From contig NZ_JARKMY010000001.1 in the NCBI RefSeq assembly GCF_029360725.1, positions 434,001 to 498,000 on the forward strand: a DNA stretch of 64,000 bases. Direction: 5' to 3'. This document shows positions 6,590 through 15,590 of the stretch, piece by piece. This stretch comes from Chryseolinea sp. H1M3-3 (GTDB taxonomy: Bacteria; Bacteroidota; Bacteroidia; Cytophagales; Cyclobacteriaceae). The notes beneath the pieces are model-generated. The model made no database searches and was not told the DNA's origin. It was given only the letters and a program-made list of their open reading frames with translations. The first letter of the stretch is position 1; every line of letters starts with the position of its first letter. A program made the translations under genes and the position numbers.

Positions 6590-8788
6590 ATGCGAACTAT
6601 AAAAATTCCTGATAAAAAAGACTATAAGTTTTTTGACGAATATTGCCGATGTCACGAAATCAAGGAGTCGCAATACACGACAGGTCTCTTTCAAGCGGGC
6701 ATCACTGTGTATAAACAGCAGATTCGTGCTTTGAATTTGTTTTATGCCATGCATAAAACTGATAAATTTGAGTCTACAACATCAATATGCATTATAGGAG
6801 GTGGCGTGGCAGGATTGACATTTGCGGCAGCGGCGCTAATGGCAAACGTGAAAGTTTATTTGCTCGAAAAAGAATCGACGTTTCTTCACTTACAACAAGG
6901 ATGTGACACAAGGAAAATCTATCCTTACTTGTACAATTGGCCTGATAAGGGATCCAGGTTTCCGTACGCTAAACTACCCATTCTTCCATGGAAGGCGGAT
7001 TCTGCTGCTAACGTGGCAAAGGAAATTCTCGAAAGATTTTATGAAGTTGAAAAATCTGTGGAGACCGACTTGTGCGAAGCTTTTGTGGACGTTGATGTAA
7101 AATATAGTACCCGCCCCATCATCGCACAACAGCGGGGACAAAAGAAGTTTGATTTGTCATTCTATGGCACTCGATTAAAATTTGGCGTTGATAAACTAAA
7201 GACTCAGTCAAGAATAATCGTCGTTGACCACATAATATATTGCACAGGCTTTGGAATCGAACGTTCACATTTGGCCGGGATCACACCCTCTTACTGGCGC
7301 AATGATGATTACGGACAGACTGTAATCAACAATAAAACTAATTTCTTTATTTCAGGAGTCGGGGATGGTGCCTTAATTGATTTGTTTAGGTTGAAAATTC
7401 AAGGATTCTCTTACGATTTTTTTTTAGATCGATATTATTCTGCAAACAACGAATCCGAAGTAACAACAGAACTGCTGAAAATCAAGGAAGAGTTTGAATC
7501 AAATCCGTCGCTAACGCCAGTAGATTTGTATCGTAGGTTTGATTCAATGCACGAGCTGCTGGTCCCGCTCATGTCATTCCTCAAAGATCATAAAAGGAAC
7601 AACATTAATGTGAAGCTAGTCGCTAAAAGACGGTTCAATGAAATATTAGATTTGAATCAAATCTCTTTCATAAACGCATTAATTCTTTTCCTCTTGCTCA
7701 TTGAAAATAAGGGCACAGATGGTCACTGGATTTGGTTCGACTACATCGTCGGCAAGACATCCATCAATGGGAATCATTGCAAACTCCAACAAATAGATCC
7801 TGAAACTTTATCACCTCGAGGCAAACCAACTGCAATTAAAGATGCAATTCCAATCATACGCCACGGGAGTCAAAGAGAAAGTGCATTTGGCGAAACGAAC
7901 CTTACAAAAGATCCCGGAATAGATGCTCTTAAAGAGCGACAAGAAGAATCCAATATATTTAATTACGAGGGCCCAATTTGGACCTTTGAAAGCATTACGG
8001 CCCTATTTAAACAGCCACCAAAACGGTTCTTATGTACTAATGAAACGATTACTCTTTGCACACCGTTAGTATCAATACTAAGCAAAATGATTAGAGCTTG
8101 TTCTGGCAATAAAAAGGGCCATTTCAAGGTTGGTTTGTTTAGAGTTGTCAACAGCGGCGGGCAGCGATATTTTCAAAGCATTGCACCGTACTTTGGCAGT
8201 AAAAATCCAAAAAAAGGAAAATTTGGAAAGCTGATACAGCTGAATAAAGGGCCATTGGGGATGGCTGCTTTCTTAAGAGAACCCGTTTTGCTGGTTCGTA
8301 AAACGGGGTTTGAAAAAATCCTAGAATATCTAAATCTGAAACCAACTGAAATTTTTGCGAATTCTCAGTCTGTACTGGTTATTCCCATTTTGGCCAAATG
8401 GAAAGATTATTCACCGGCCAACTTGCTTGTATGTGTAGATTCAGACTCCGCAACTTTATTAAATGACTACAATGTCATCTTAGCAATTAAGTCCATAATG
8501 GAAGGCTGGATAAATTCGATAAATCGGGCAGTGGGAAAGCAAATATTGATGGATGATATTACGTTTAATCCTCGAATCGATGTTTCCGGCGCCCAAGTTG
8601 AAAATTATGTAAAGGTAAAGAAGAGTAAGTGTTTTGTGAAGACGCTCTTAGACGATCATCGAGATTTAAAACCAAAGTATTCCAAACTCTGTTTTAACGA
8701 CTTTTACTCATTTGATGTATACTATAAAACCTCGCCTGAGGAGGAAACCTCACTTGGGTATGAAACGACTAATATAAAGCCTTTATAA
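6590..8788 (+). CDS. FAD/NAD(P)-binding oxidoreductase fused to a GAF-like domain
   Basis: 732 residues. After a 60-residue N-terminal segment comes a dinucleotide-binding fold: GGGVAG (70-75) with the strand-end acidic residue E93, a 'YCTG' segment (217-220) and the FAD motif 'SGVGDGALIDLFR' (255-267), typical of flavin-dependent oxidoreductases. The C-terminal part (about 485-645) reads like a GAF domain: 'GPLGMAAFLREPVLLV', 'SQSVLVIPIL' and 'ANLLVCVDSDS'. No signal peptide, so cytoplasmic. The next gene, 19 bases downstream, encodes a degenerate RadC/MPN-like protein. Substrate unknown; a sensor-plus-redox-effector role, for example in defence or stress response, is inference only. Other starts (ATG 6749) exist but would lose conserved-looking N-terminal helices. 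Confidence 0.7.
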   Translation: MRTIKIPDKKDYKFFDEYCRCHEIKESQYTTGLFQAGITVYKQQIRALNLFYAMHKTDKFESTTSICIIGGGVAGLTFAAAALMANVKVYLLEKESTFLHLQQGCDTRKIYPYLYNWPDKGSRFPYAKLPILPWKADSAANVAKEILERFYEVEKSVETDLCEAFVDVDVKYSTRPIIAQQRGQKKFDLSFYGTRLKFGVDKLKTQSRIIVVDHIIYCTGFGIERSHLAGITPSYWRNDDYGQTVINNKTNFFISGVGDGALIDLFRLKIQGFSYDFFLDRYYSANNESEVTTELLKIKEEFESNPSLTPVDLYRRFDSMHELLVPLMSFLKDHKRNNINVKLVAKRRFNEILDLNQISFINALILFLLLIENKGTDGHWIWFDYIVGKTSINGNHCKLQQIDPETLSPRGKPTAIKDAIPIIRHGSQRESAFGETNLTKDPGIDALKERQEESNIFNYEGPIWTFESITALFKQPPKRFLCTNETITLCTPLVSILSKMIRACSGNKKGHFKVGLFRVVNSGGQRYFQSIAPYFGSKNPKKGKFGKLIQLNKGPLGMAAFLREPVLLVRKTGFEKILEYLNLKPTEIFANSQSVLVIPILAKWKDYSPANLLVCVDSDSATLLNDYNVILAIKSIMEGWINSINRAVGKQILMDDITFNPRIDVSGAQVENYVKVKKSKCFVKTLLDDHRDLKPKYSKLCFNDFYSFDVYYKTSPEEETSLGYETTNIKPL

Positions 8789-8807
8789 AAAAATTAAATA
8801 CGCTAAT

Positions 8808-9302
8808 ATGTACCAAACAAAGTCAGTACTTACAGGTTCTAAAGATGAGGAACATCGCATGAAATTTCAAGTTACACCAATCGAGAATGTCAGGTGCAAC
8901 GATGTCACAGACGTTTTTTACCAGTTTTTGGAATATTGGGACAAAAAAAGACTGAAAAATTATAAGGAAATTAAAGCAATCTTTTTTAATGACAAAAAGG
9001 AGGCAATTGCCTTTTGCGACATCTCGAGTCAGCAAAAAAACCTGCCAATTTCACATCAGGAAATGCCGAAATTTAACCTGGATGAGCTGGTGAAGAAAGC
9101 ACAAAGTAAACAGGCGAAGACCATAGTAATCGCCGAAAATTTTCTTTCTGATGACGTCGGTATTGATAATAGTCGTATCGAATTCTTAGAAAATCTAAAA
9201 TGCATTGCAGAGCCACATGGTATTGAGGTCGAAGACTTCATTTCAATGAATACCACTTCCTATTCAAGCCTGAAGGTTCATGGGTTGGATTTGACCTATT
9301 AA
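8808..9302 (+). CDS. Degenerate RadC/MPN-like protein
   Basis: 164 residues (147 if the ATG at 8859, preceded by GAGGAAC, is used). By-eye alignment with the RadC protein at 2968-3444 is good: 'FYQFLEYWD', 'IKAIFFNDKKEAIAFCDISS' matches 'FKILLLDRRNACIGIAEIST', and 'IEVEDFISMNTTSYSS' matches the 'DHLIET..YYSF' end. The zinc site is gone: HNHPSG is replaced by ENFLSD and the PSQAD aspartate is lost. It is therefore probably a structural or binding MPN-like domain rather than a metalloenzyme. It is co-oriented with and 19 bases from the FAD/GAF gene, suggesting a two-gene system. The homology claim rests on pattern, not on a search. Confidence 0.6.
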   Translation: MYQTKSVLTGSKDEEHRMKFQVTPIENVRCNDVTDVFYQFLEYWDKKRLKNYKEIKAIFFNDKKEAIAFCDISSQQKNLPISHQEMPKFNLDELVKKAQSKQAKTIVIAENFLSDDVGIDNSRIEFLENLKCIAEPHGIEVEDFISMNTTSYSSLKVHGLDLTY

Positions 9303-9349
9303 TAGTGATCTAGCGGTTTGAGGGGTAATTGTTGGTATTATCAGCTAAG

Positions 9350-9377
9350 CTGCGCATGTTTTCGTGCACGCAGTTTT
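9350..9377. terminator. Hairpin between convergent genes
   Basis: CTGC-GCATG (9350-9358) pairs with CGTGC-(AC)-GCAG (9363-9373) around a TTTT loop and is followed by TTTT. It lies between the stop codons of the convergent RadC-like and metalloprotease genes, 48 bases after the first. Confidence 0.5.
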
Positions 9378-9494
9378 CCCCCTACATACCAACGTATTTT
9401 TTTGTAGAAACGATTTCTGCAACCTTAAAAAAAGCAAATGGAATCCAAAATACCTGGCCTTTCGTTTTCTCCATGTAAACAATTACTGGCTCAC

Positions 9495-10349
9495 CTATTT
9501 AGCATCCCAAATATCCCGTCGATGAGTCATTAGATTTCGCCGAATTTGTACAACTTGTTCCTTTGTGAACATCTTTCGGCAACCGGAATAGTCCATAAAA
9601 TTATTGAAGTTGGACGGAACGCCGGCCACACATGACTTGTCCGTTGCTTCACCGAAAGGTGGTGGACAAGTTTTGCAATCAGCGTTGGTTTCAGTGGCTT
9701 CTTTTTGCGGAGGCGTATCGGCTATAGAATCACCAACCGTACAGCTTTGCGAATCGCCGGTCGGACCTCCGGTGCCCCATAAATGTACTAAGCCGCACCA
9801 ATGTCCAGTCTCATGTGTCAAGAGTCGATATCCCAAGCCTACCCACTCAAAACCAAGGAAAACAGCATCTCTGTCTTCCCAGCCCCAAGGCGTGTTACTG
9901 TAAGTTAAACTACCCCCAATATTTCCGACATACACATTGAGGTAAGTTGACGGCTTTATAATTTTACTTCTCTTGAATAGCTTGTGTTTGTTCCTCTTTG
10001 TGTTAACTCGTATAATCCCTTTTTCACCATCTTTTTGAAGAATCGTGTCTGCGAAAAAGAAATTAACGTTGGGATTAGTAATTCTGCCTTTATACATTGG
10101 AAGTACTTGCGACGTATCAGAGTTGAGCAAAAGAAAATCTTTGTGAAGATCCTCAAGCTCTTTCCGGAGCAATTCAGTGGGCACATTTTCATCGGTGTTT
10201 GATCCGTCAGTACCGGCATGCGACCTGTCCGAAAAAATTACATGAAAAATTACCGGTATGTCGATGGTCCTGTCCAAGTTTATATCTTGGCAATAGCAAT
10301 TTGAAAGAATACTCGATAAACCGATAACGAGAAATACTGTCTGTGTCAT
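9495..10349 (-). CDS. Secreted M43/pappalysin-type zinc metalloprotease
   Basis: About 284 residues from the preferred ATG at 10349, which gives a clean signal peptide ('MTQTVFLVIGLSSILSNCYCQ'); an in-frame ATG at 10409 would add 20 residues before it. The catalytic motif HETGHWCGLVHLWG fits HExxHxxGxxH with a following Gly (metzincin), and 'NNFMDYSGCRKMFTKEQ' is the Met-turn region. Several Cys pairs are as in pappalysin-like proteases of Bacteroidota ('CTVGDSIADTPPQ'). Exported, predicted to degrade extracellular protein or peptides. It is convergent to the RadC-like gene and lies between the two 47-49 bp repeats, so it appears to be part of the same cassette. Confidence 0.85.
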   Translation of the reverse strand: MTQTVFLVIGLSSILSNCYCQDINLDRTIDIPVIFHVIFSDRSHAGTDGSNTDENVPTELLRKELEDLHKDFLLLNSDTSQVLPMYKGRITNPNVNFFFADTILQKDGEKGIIRVNTKRNKHKLFKRSKIIKPSTYLNVYVGNIGGSLTYSNTPWGWEDRDAVFLGFEWVGLGYRLLTHETGHWCGLVHLWGTGGPTGDSQSCTVGDSIADTPPQKEATETNADCKTCPPPFGEATDKSCVAGVPSNFNNFMDYSGCRKMFTKEQVVQIRRNLMTHRRDIWDAK

Positions 10350-10696
10350 TTGTATTAAAGGTAACGACTTGCAATGATCAACAAACAAAGGGTGATCGAA
10401 TCTCTTCAATAAAACCGAACATTCTTAAATTCGATTGAGGGCCGATAACAGGCTGTGCTTAGGGAAGAAGAAGTAGAAAATAAAATATTCTTTCGCAGTA
10501 AGAAAAAAAATAGTCCAACGTTAGTTAAATTCATTTAAAGATTCCTCGCCCCACCTGATCCAATCTGATCGCTAGCCCACATGGAATCTCTTTTAATTGT
10601 TTTTAGTTCGTCCAATCCGTTAGGTGAAGGTAGGAGTAATCGTATGTTGGACGCATACTGAAAACCTCTTCTTTCAAAACCAAACCAATCTTATAT
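10350..10696. other. Divergent intergenic region with repeat copy 2
   Basis: About 350 bases between the leftward metalloprotease gene and the rightward predicted lipoprotein gene. It contains the second 49-bp repeat copy (10540-10588) and presumably the two promoters. I see no RNA gene and no clear TAnnTTTG element. Confidence 0.45.
10540..10588. repeat. 49-bp dyad-ended repeat, copy 2
   Basis: Same orientation as the copy at 6482-6528, with inverted ends GATTCC and GGAATC and the internal GCCCCACCTGATCCA block. It differs by two single-base insertions and a few substitutions. The pair defines a cassette of about 4.1 kb. Confidence 0.75.
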
Positions 10697-11536
10697 ATGG
10701 CTAACGTTTCTCACTTCACGGAATATTCATTCCTAAAAATTTTTCGCATTAAAGGATCATCAATTTTACTCATTCTCACAGCTAGCATGTTCATGTTAAC
10801 GTGCAAACAAAAGTTACCTAATGAGTTTCAGTCTGATGGCAAAACGTATGTAATAGATACAACCTTAGTTGCACCAGATTCGATCAGTGTTATCCAAGCA
10901 GGTGATATCAAATTAGATAGCGATCTCAGGACATTTGCTATGAACTATTCAGCTGCTCTCGAGAGTGATTCTTCGATGAATTTTGCATTTTCTACAGTCC
11001 GCCCAGATCCTATAGTGAAAATACCAGAAGAATTCCTTGCGTGTCTGCCAACGGCACCAACAAGAATACAAGATTTAAAAGACGGCGTAATCTTGGATGC
11101 ATACGAATTCAAAAGGGGTGATGAAGCGAAACTGGGCTTTTTGGGATTTCTGAATGTTGAGATTGCAGATGATGAGAAAATTACGGTTGTTGAGTTTTCC
11201 CAAACAGGTTCACAAGTATGTAACGGTAATCAATTGAAGTATGGAATTGGGGCAAGAATGATGATGAGGGTTCGAAGTAAAAAAAGATCGGCTAAACTTA
11301 ACACCCCGCAACAAATAACGGCCAGCGTAATATTTGGAAAGGCTGAGGTAACCTACAGCCTTAAGACGTTCGGCGTCTCAGGGCCTGGCGTAGGAAATTT
11401 GGTAAAGTTGGGTACACTAACAGAAAACACCTATCAGGAATTCATGCAAGGGATATCCGATTTAATTGTTGATGCCTATAACAATAATTCCGCATTTGTT
11501 ATAAATCCCCAACCGTTGTTCTTAAACCAAAACTAA
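10697..11536 (+). CDS. Predicted lipoprotein of unknown function
   Basis: 279 residues. A hydrophobic segment (about 21-35, 'SSILLILTASMFMLTC') ends at Cys36, a plausible though non-canonical lipobox (M-L-T-C). The mature part is rich in beta strand with a repeated 'GARMMMRVRSKK ... QQITASVIFGKAEVTYSLKTFGVSGPG' type pattern suggesting long amphipathic strands. I recognise no family. Its stop is 3 bases before the start of the probable protein-glutaminase gene, so the two are surely co-expressed. It could be a partner, carrier or inhibitor for that enzyme; this is inference. Confidence 0.6.
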   Translation: MANVSHFTEYSFLKIFRIKGSSILLILTASMFMLTCKQKLPNEFQSDGKTYVIDTTLVAPDSISVIQAGDIKLDSDLRTFAMNYSAALESDSSMNFAFSTVRPDPIVKIPEEFLACLPTAPTRIQDLKDGVILDAYEFKRGDEAKLGFLGFLNVEIADDEKITVVEFSQTGSQVCNGNQLKYGIGARMMMRVRSKKRSAKLNTPQQITASVIFGKAEVTYSLKTFGVSGPGVGNLVKLGTLTENTYQEFMQGISDLIVDAYNNNSAFVINPQPLFLNQN

Positions 11537-11539
11537 TCT

Positions 11540-12496
11540 ATGAGCATGCGAACAATATTTTTGACCAAACTCTTGGTCATTCTAATTACATTAACCAGTA
11601 ATTCCCAGTCGAAGGTCTTTTCAATTACATGGTCTTATGGATTGGCAGGAGGTAGTAAACCCTCTGTTACTGCTTTGAATGAAGGCGATGCAGTTTCAAT
11701 GAACGTTGCAAACGACTTAATGAAATACTTCATTGAAAATTCCAAGTTGGATTTTAAATGTATCTACAATGGCTGCCAGAACCGCGCGATGGTAATGTCA
11801 TTGATGCTACAGCAAAAAGGAATAAAGCATTACAAGGTGTGGAATTTTGATCCTTTTAAGATTTCGATTTTTAATTCCCAAGATGCATTGGATGTTGACG
11901 ATATACTGGGACTAAAATCGAATAAGATTTTATGGGACTTTCATGTAGCGATTGCCATTCTGGCAAAGAATGAGGAGACTTCTAAAATAGACACTTTGAT
12001 AATTGATCCAGCCTTTTCGAGTAAGCCCTTAAAAACCAAGGAATGGCTTTCACTACAAAATTCGCCTAATTCGTACTATACTTTCTTAGATCCTATTTGG
12101 TATAACTTTGTGACACTTGCACCTGGTATTTCATTCACATGCTCAGGTGTTGCCACAAATCTCAATGTCCCCATGTGTTTTCCGTACTTGTTGACTGGCG
12201 ACTTTTACGAATATAATTCATATAACCAGAAACTTATAGCTGAAGAGTTAGCAACGAACGATCAAATTACAAGAGCTACCTTCGAAATCATCAATAAGCT
12301 GGATGAGAAGGATCCAAGGAAGAAAAATATTTCCTCGGTAGTATCAGATTACAATTCGTTTAAAACAATGTTGCAAAGTGAAACACAGATTAACGGCGAC
12401 AACCCGTTCTATTCATACTTAAGTGACTACAGGATGGGTTATAAAAATGGGTTTGCTTTCTGGACAGTTGAACTGCAGAAATTGAATAAAAAATAA
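11540..12496 (+). CDS. Probable secreted protein-glutamine glutaminase (Cys-His-Asp)
   Basis: 318 residues with an N-terminal signal peptide ('LLVILITLTSNSQS'). Three segments match the protein-glutaminase fold of Chryseobacterium enzymes, a papain/transglutaminase-like family: CQNRAMVMSLML (Cys79), WDFHVAIAI (His135) and IIDPAF (Asp156), in the right order with spacing close to the known enzyme. That enzyme deamidates glutamine side chains in folded proteins. The C-terminal 130 residues are not recognised. ATG 11546 is an alternative start. The gene directly follows the predicted lipoprotein gene. A toxin-like deamidase is a possible alternative role. Family call from motif pattern only. Confidence 0.65.
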   Translation: MSMRTIFLTKLLVILITLTSNSQSKVFSITWSYGLAGGSKPSVTALNEGDAVSMNVANDLMKYFIENSKLDFKCIYNGCQNRAMVMSLMLQQKGIKHYKVWNFDPFKISIFNSQDALDVDDILGLKSNKILWDFHVAIAILAKNEETSKIDTLIIDPAFSSKPLKTKEWLSLQNSPNSYYTFLDPIWYNFVTLAPGISFTCSGVATNLNVPMCFPYLLTGDFYEYNSYNQKLIAEELATNDQITRATFEIINKLDEKDPRKKNISSVVSDYNSFKTMLQSETQINGDNPFYSYLSDYRMGYKNGFAFWTVELQKLNKK

Positions 12497-12537
12497 TCTA
12501 AGAAGTTGGGTATAATAATTTTGGAAAATTTTGGGGC

Positions 12538-12900
12538 ATGTTACACCTGCTGGTCATGAGCATTGAATTTTTAGTTACGAAATTGACGAATGGCAAGACA
12601 AAAGCATGGTACAAGTGTGGCACGCTTTCAAAGACAGACCCTATCACTGGTGATAAACGGTATGTATTTTCAAGAAGTGATGTGAAATTTAAAATTGAGA
12701 CGTGTAGTCATTTACTCAAATGGGACATTGATGCAGAATATACGTGGGCAATCAAGTACAAATCAGAAAACAGTCCTTCGGGATATCAGAATTACAACTT
12801 AATTATTGGTGGTAATTACGCGGTGTTCAAGTTTAGCGACGATTTTAAAACTATGTATTTTAAACTTCCACACTGGAAGGAAGAAATTTGTTTAAACTAA
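12538..12900 (+). CDS. Small hypothetical protein
   Basis: 120 residues (114 from ATG 12556, which may be the true start). Basic and aromatic, with alternating strands ('YKCGTLSKTDPITGDKRYVF', 'YNLIIGGNYAVFKFSDDFKTMYFKL') and no signal peptide or membrane segment. It lies 42 bases downstream of the glutaminase gene in the same direction, so it might be a third gene of that operon, perhaps an intracellular protector; there is no sequence proof. I do not recognise a family. Confidence 0.4.
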   Translation: MLHLLVMSIEFLVTKLTNGKTKAWYKCGTLSKTDPITGDKRYVFSRSDVKFKIETCSHLLKWDIDAEYTWAIKYKSENSPSGYQNYNLIIGGNYAVFKFSDDFKTMYFKLPHWKEEICLN

Positions 12901-13282
12901 CTAACTGTGAAAGACTATTCTATGAAAAACAGTGACTCTAATGCGGGCCGCTGAATTTGTAATTTCGAAAATTGCGACGGAGATACCAGATACTAGACTA
13001 TCAAAACAACGTAACTCTAGTATACATAGATTTTAACCGAGCGTGGACATCCGAATAATCTTAGAGAGGATGCTATAAATAATGTTCTGGGAATTTTCCG
13101 CAATTTCAAAAGTAATCAAATGTCAGTCTGTTAATTGGATAATTCATCCAAGAAACTAAATTGTAGATTGTAGATCAACAGTCGACTGCTAAAAAATGTC
13201 TTCGGAAAAAGGTTCATTCAATCGCGCATGCCTTGAGTAAAAACTGTATCGAATTGTATGATGATTCAAAACAAAGCATGAA
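12901..13282. other. Intergenic region upstream of the DUF262 gene
   Basis: About 380 AT-rich bases with no supported gene, RNA or repeat. Multiple stops in all frames. It presumably carries the promoter of the restriction protein gene at 13283. Confidence 0.5.
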
Positions 13283-15007
13283 ATGATTAACGCAACAAAA
13301 GAAAAACTGTCATCATTCTTTCAAGGCAACATGCAATATGTCGTTCCCTTCTTCCAACGTTCATATGTTTGGAATCAGGAAAATTGGGATACGCTTTGGG
13401 AGCATATCAAAAGAATCCTGGATGAAAAAATAAAAAAACATGAACATTTTATTGGTACACTTATCGTAAAGCAACGCACGCCCGAACGGATTGGAGAAAC
13501 GAGTTACGACCTCATAGATGGGCAGCAAAGATTAACTACATTTTCAATTCTTCTTAAAGCAATAGCGGATACGGCAACGAATTCTGGCGTCTTTATCAAG
13601 TTAGCGGAAAAAACGAATGAGCTTTTGGTTTTTGAGGATTCACGAGGAGATAAGCACCTCAGGATTATGCATTCCCGAAATGACAAAGATTATTTTGAAA
13701 CGCTGATGTTAAATGAAAAACAGGAGAAGCTTAAAAATCAAGGGCATCGTATTCTGCAAGCATACCGGTATTTTCATGACAAACTTGCGCCATTTACAGA
13801 TGAAGAGCGTGACGAACTAAGGAATATAATACTTACAAATGTTCCGGTTATTAGTATGATGCTGGCGCAAGAAGACGATGAGCAAGAAATCTTTGATACA
13901 ATCAATTCCCTCGGCGTTAGGCTTACCACCGCTGAATTACTCAAAAATCATGTGTTTCAATATAAAGAAATTCAAGATAAGTACGAAGAATACTGGTTTG
14001 AAGTCTTCGAAGAAGATGAAGATATGTTGGCCTTTTGGAACAAGAAAAAAACGTCAGGTAGAGTTTCAAGGACTAATATTGATATTTTGTTGTATTGCTA
14101 TCTCATTATTCAGACAAGAAGAGAAGTAAATCTTGAGAAGTTATTTCAAGATTATAAACAGTGGTTGAAGGATAAACCTCTTAATGAAAGAAAGTCGTTT
14201 TTAGTTGACCTAAGAGAGTATGCCGGAATTTATTATTCTTTTCCTGAAGGCACGGAGATTAATGAGATAGCATTTTCTGAAAGTGAAAAGCGTTTTTTTC
14301 ACGTAATCGAAAATCTTGAAATCACTACCGTCATTCCATTGGTACTCTGTATTTATAAAATGGTAACAATGAAAAAAGAACGGACTAAAATGCTAGGACT
14401 CCTTGAAAGTTATCTTGTAAGAAGAAATGTGTGTCGGCTGACCACTAAAAATTACAATAATCTTTTTATTCAAATCATGCAGCAACTAATAGATAGTGAG
14501 GAGATCGATTATCTAACATTAAAAGAAATACTCATTGGGTTCATCGATGATACAAATAGATTTCCTTCCGATGGCGAGTTTCAGCGTGCATTTGGTGACG
14601 AACAAATAAGTAATAGTAATGCATATGAGATACTATACTGCATTGCCCTATATCAGTTGAACAACGAGTATTCAGACGTTAAAAAACTTAGCTCTTTAAG
14701 CTTTTCTGTTGAGCACATAATGCCTCAAAAATGGGAAACTAATTGGTTAACAAGAAAAATGAGAGAAGATGAAAAAGCGATACGCTATAAAAAGATTAAA
14801 ACCCTTGGAAACCTAACTTTAGTTACTCAAAATCTCAATAGTAAAATGAAGAATTCAGAATGGTCCAGAAAAAAGGAGCACCTTAAAGAATATTCCAAAT
14901 TGCGACTTACGACAGATTATTTAAAACTAAAAAGTTGGGACGAAAATGCGATACAGAATCGTGCTGATATTTTGAGCAGCGATGCATTGAAGATCTGGAG
15001 AAGGTGA
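13283..15007 (+). CDS. GmrSD-type (DUF262 + DUF1524) type IV restriction protein
   Basis: 574 residues combining both halves of the GmrSD system. The DUF262 part has the entry motif 'VPFFQRSYVW' (21-30), the nucleotide-site DGQQRLT (79-85) and 'IFDTINSLGVRLTTAELLKN'. The DUF1524 part is an HNH-like nuclease with 'SVEHIMPQ' (His about 478) and 'TLGNLTLVTQNLNSKM'. Proteins of this architecture use NTP hydrolysis to cleave modified (for example glucosylated or hydroxymethylated) phage DNA. It stands alone without a methylase, as type IV enzymes do, and is flanked by island cargo and backbone. The catalytic motifs look intact. Defence role is from family knowledge. Confidence 0.85.
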   Translation: MINATKEKLSSFFQGNMQYVVPFFQRSYVWNQENWDTLWEHIKRILDEKIKKHEHFIGTLIVKQRTPERIGETSYDLIDGQQRLTTFSILLKAIADTATNSGVFIKLAEKTNELLVFEDSRGDKHLRIMHSRNDKDYFETLMLNEKQEKLKNQGHRILQAYRYFHDKLAPFTDEERDELRNIILTNVPVISMMLAQEDDEQEIFDTINSLGVRLTTAELLKNHVFQYKEIQDKYEEYWFEVFEEDEDMLAFWNKKKTSGRVSRTNIDILLYCYLIIQTRREVNLEKLFQDYKQWLKDKPLNERKSFLVDLREYAGIYYSFPEGTEINEIAFSESEKRFFHVIENLEITTVIPLVLCIYKMVTMKKERTKMLGLLESYLVRRNVCRLTTKNYNNLFIQIMQQLIDSEEIDYLTLKEILIGFIDDTNRFPSDGEFQRAFGDEQISNSNAYEILYCIALYQLNNEYSDVKKLSSLSFSVEHIMPQKWETNWLTRKMREDEKAIRYKKIKTLGNLTLVTQNLNSKMKNSEWSRKKEHLKEYSKLRLTTDYLKLKSWDENAIQNRADILSSDALKIWRR

Positions 15008-15179
15008 CCCAGCCCAAAAATAGCCATTTGTTGGTATCCTAAAAGTGCATGAAAATCAGATATTACATAAGTACATTACTCGAAATATGATCACGTCTGG
15101 GTGAAGAATTCGGCGCCAGCGCATTCTGTCGAAATGTGTTGCTGATTCAAAATGCAAAAGGAAAAATCTGACGAAGTCA

Positions 15180-15590
15180 TCATCCTTTAGAAGGCGTTAC
15201 GATAATTTCAATGACGGTCGATTCGTTTTCTGTTGTTTCAGTCGTGTATCGGGGGTCGACCTGTGAGATAAGAGAAGTGGCGTGATTACTCAATTGCATG
15301 AAAAGCTGTTGCAAGTGATACCCTTTGAGGGTTACGACGTCGGACGTGAAGCTAAGAGTGATAATGTTGACTTCGTTGCCCAGATTCAGTTCCCCGGAAA
15401 TCAAATAACCGTAGGCAAAAAATTTCTGCCTGCCATTCGGCCAGACGAAGCAAATATTCCGAACATTCGCGGTCGGACGTTGCTGCATGGCAATGTTGGA
15501 CGCAATATCCGTTTTCTCATCTCCTTGATGCGTCGGATCGCCTGCGCGCAGCTCATCATACTTGAGTTTAAATTTCGAGTTCTGGCTCAT
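15180..15590 (-). CDS. Hypothetical protein encoded downstream of the relaxase
   Basis: 136 residues, no signal peptide or TM segment. The N-terminus is polar ('KYDELRAGDPTHQGDEKTDIASNIAMQQ') and the middle has beta strands ('ICFVWPNGRQKFFAYGYLISGELN', 'NIITLSFTSDVVTLKGY'). Its start overlaps the end of the MobF relaxase gene by 23 bases, so translation is probably coupled and a role in transfer or DNA processing is likely. I recognise no family. Confidence 0.65.
   Translation of the reverse strand: MSQNSKFKLKYDELRAGDPTHQGDEKTDIASNIAMQQRPTANVRNICFVWPNGRQKFFAYGYLISGELNLGNEVNIITLSFTSDVVTLKGYHLQQLFMQLSNHATSLISQVDPRYTTETTENESTVIEIIVTPSKG

Noticed and set aside
6590-9302. CBASS- or ubiquitin-like system because of the MPN-like gene
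   Set aside because: No CD-NTase, no ThiF-type E1 and no E2; the MPN-like partner has lost its zinc ligands and the Rossmann protein is a flavoprotein.
9604-9903. 99-codon plus-strand frame opposite the metalloprotease
   Set aside because: It is antisense to the conserved catalytic part of the protease and has no own family signal.
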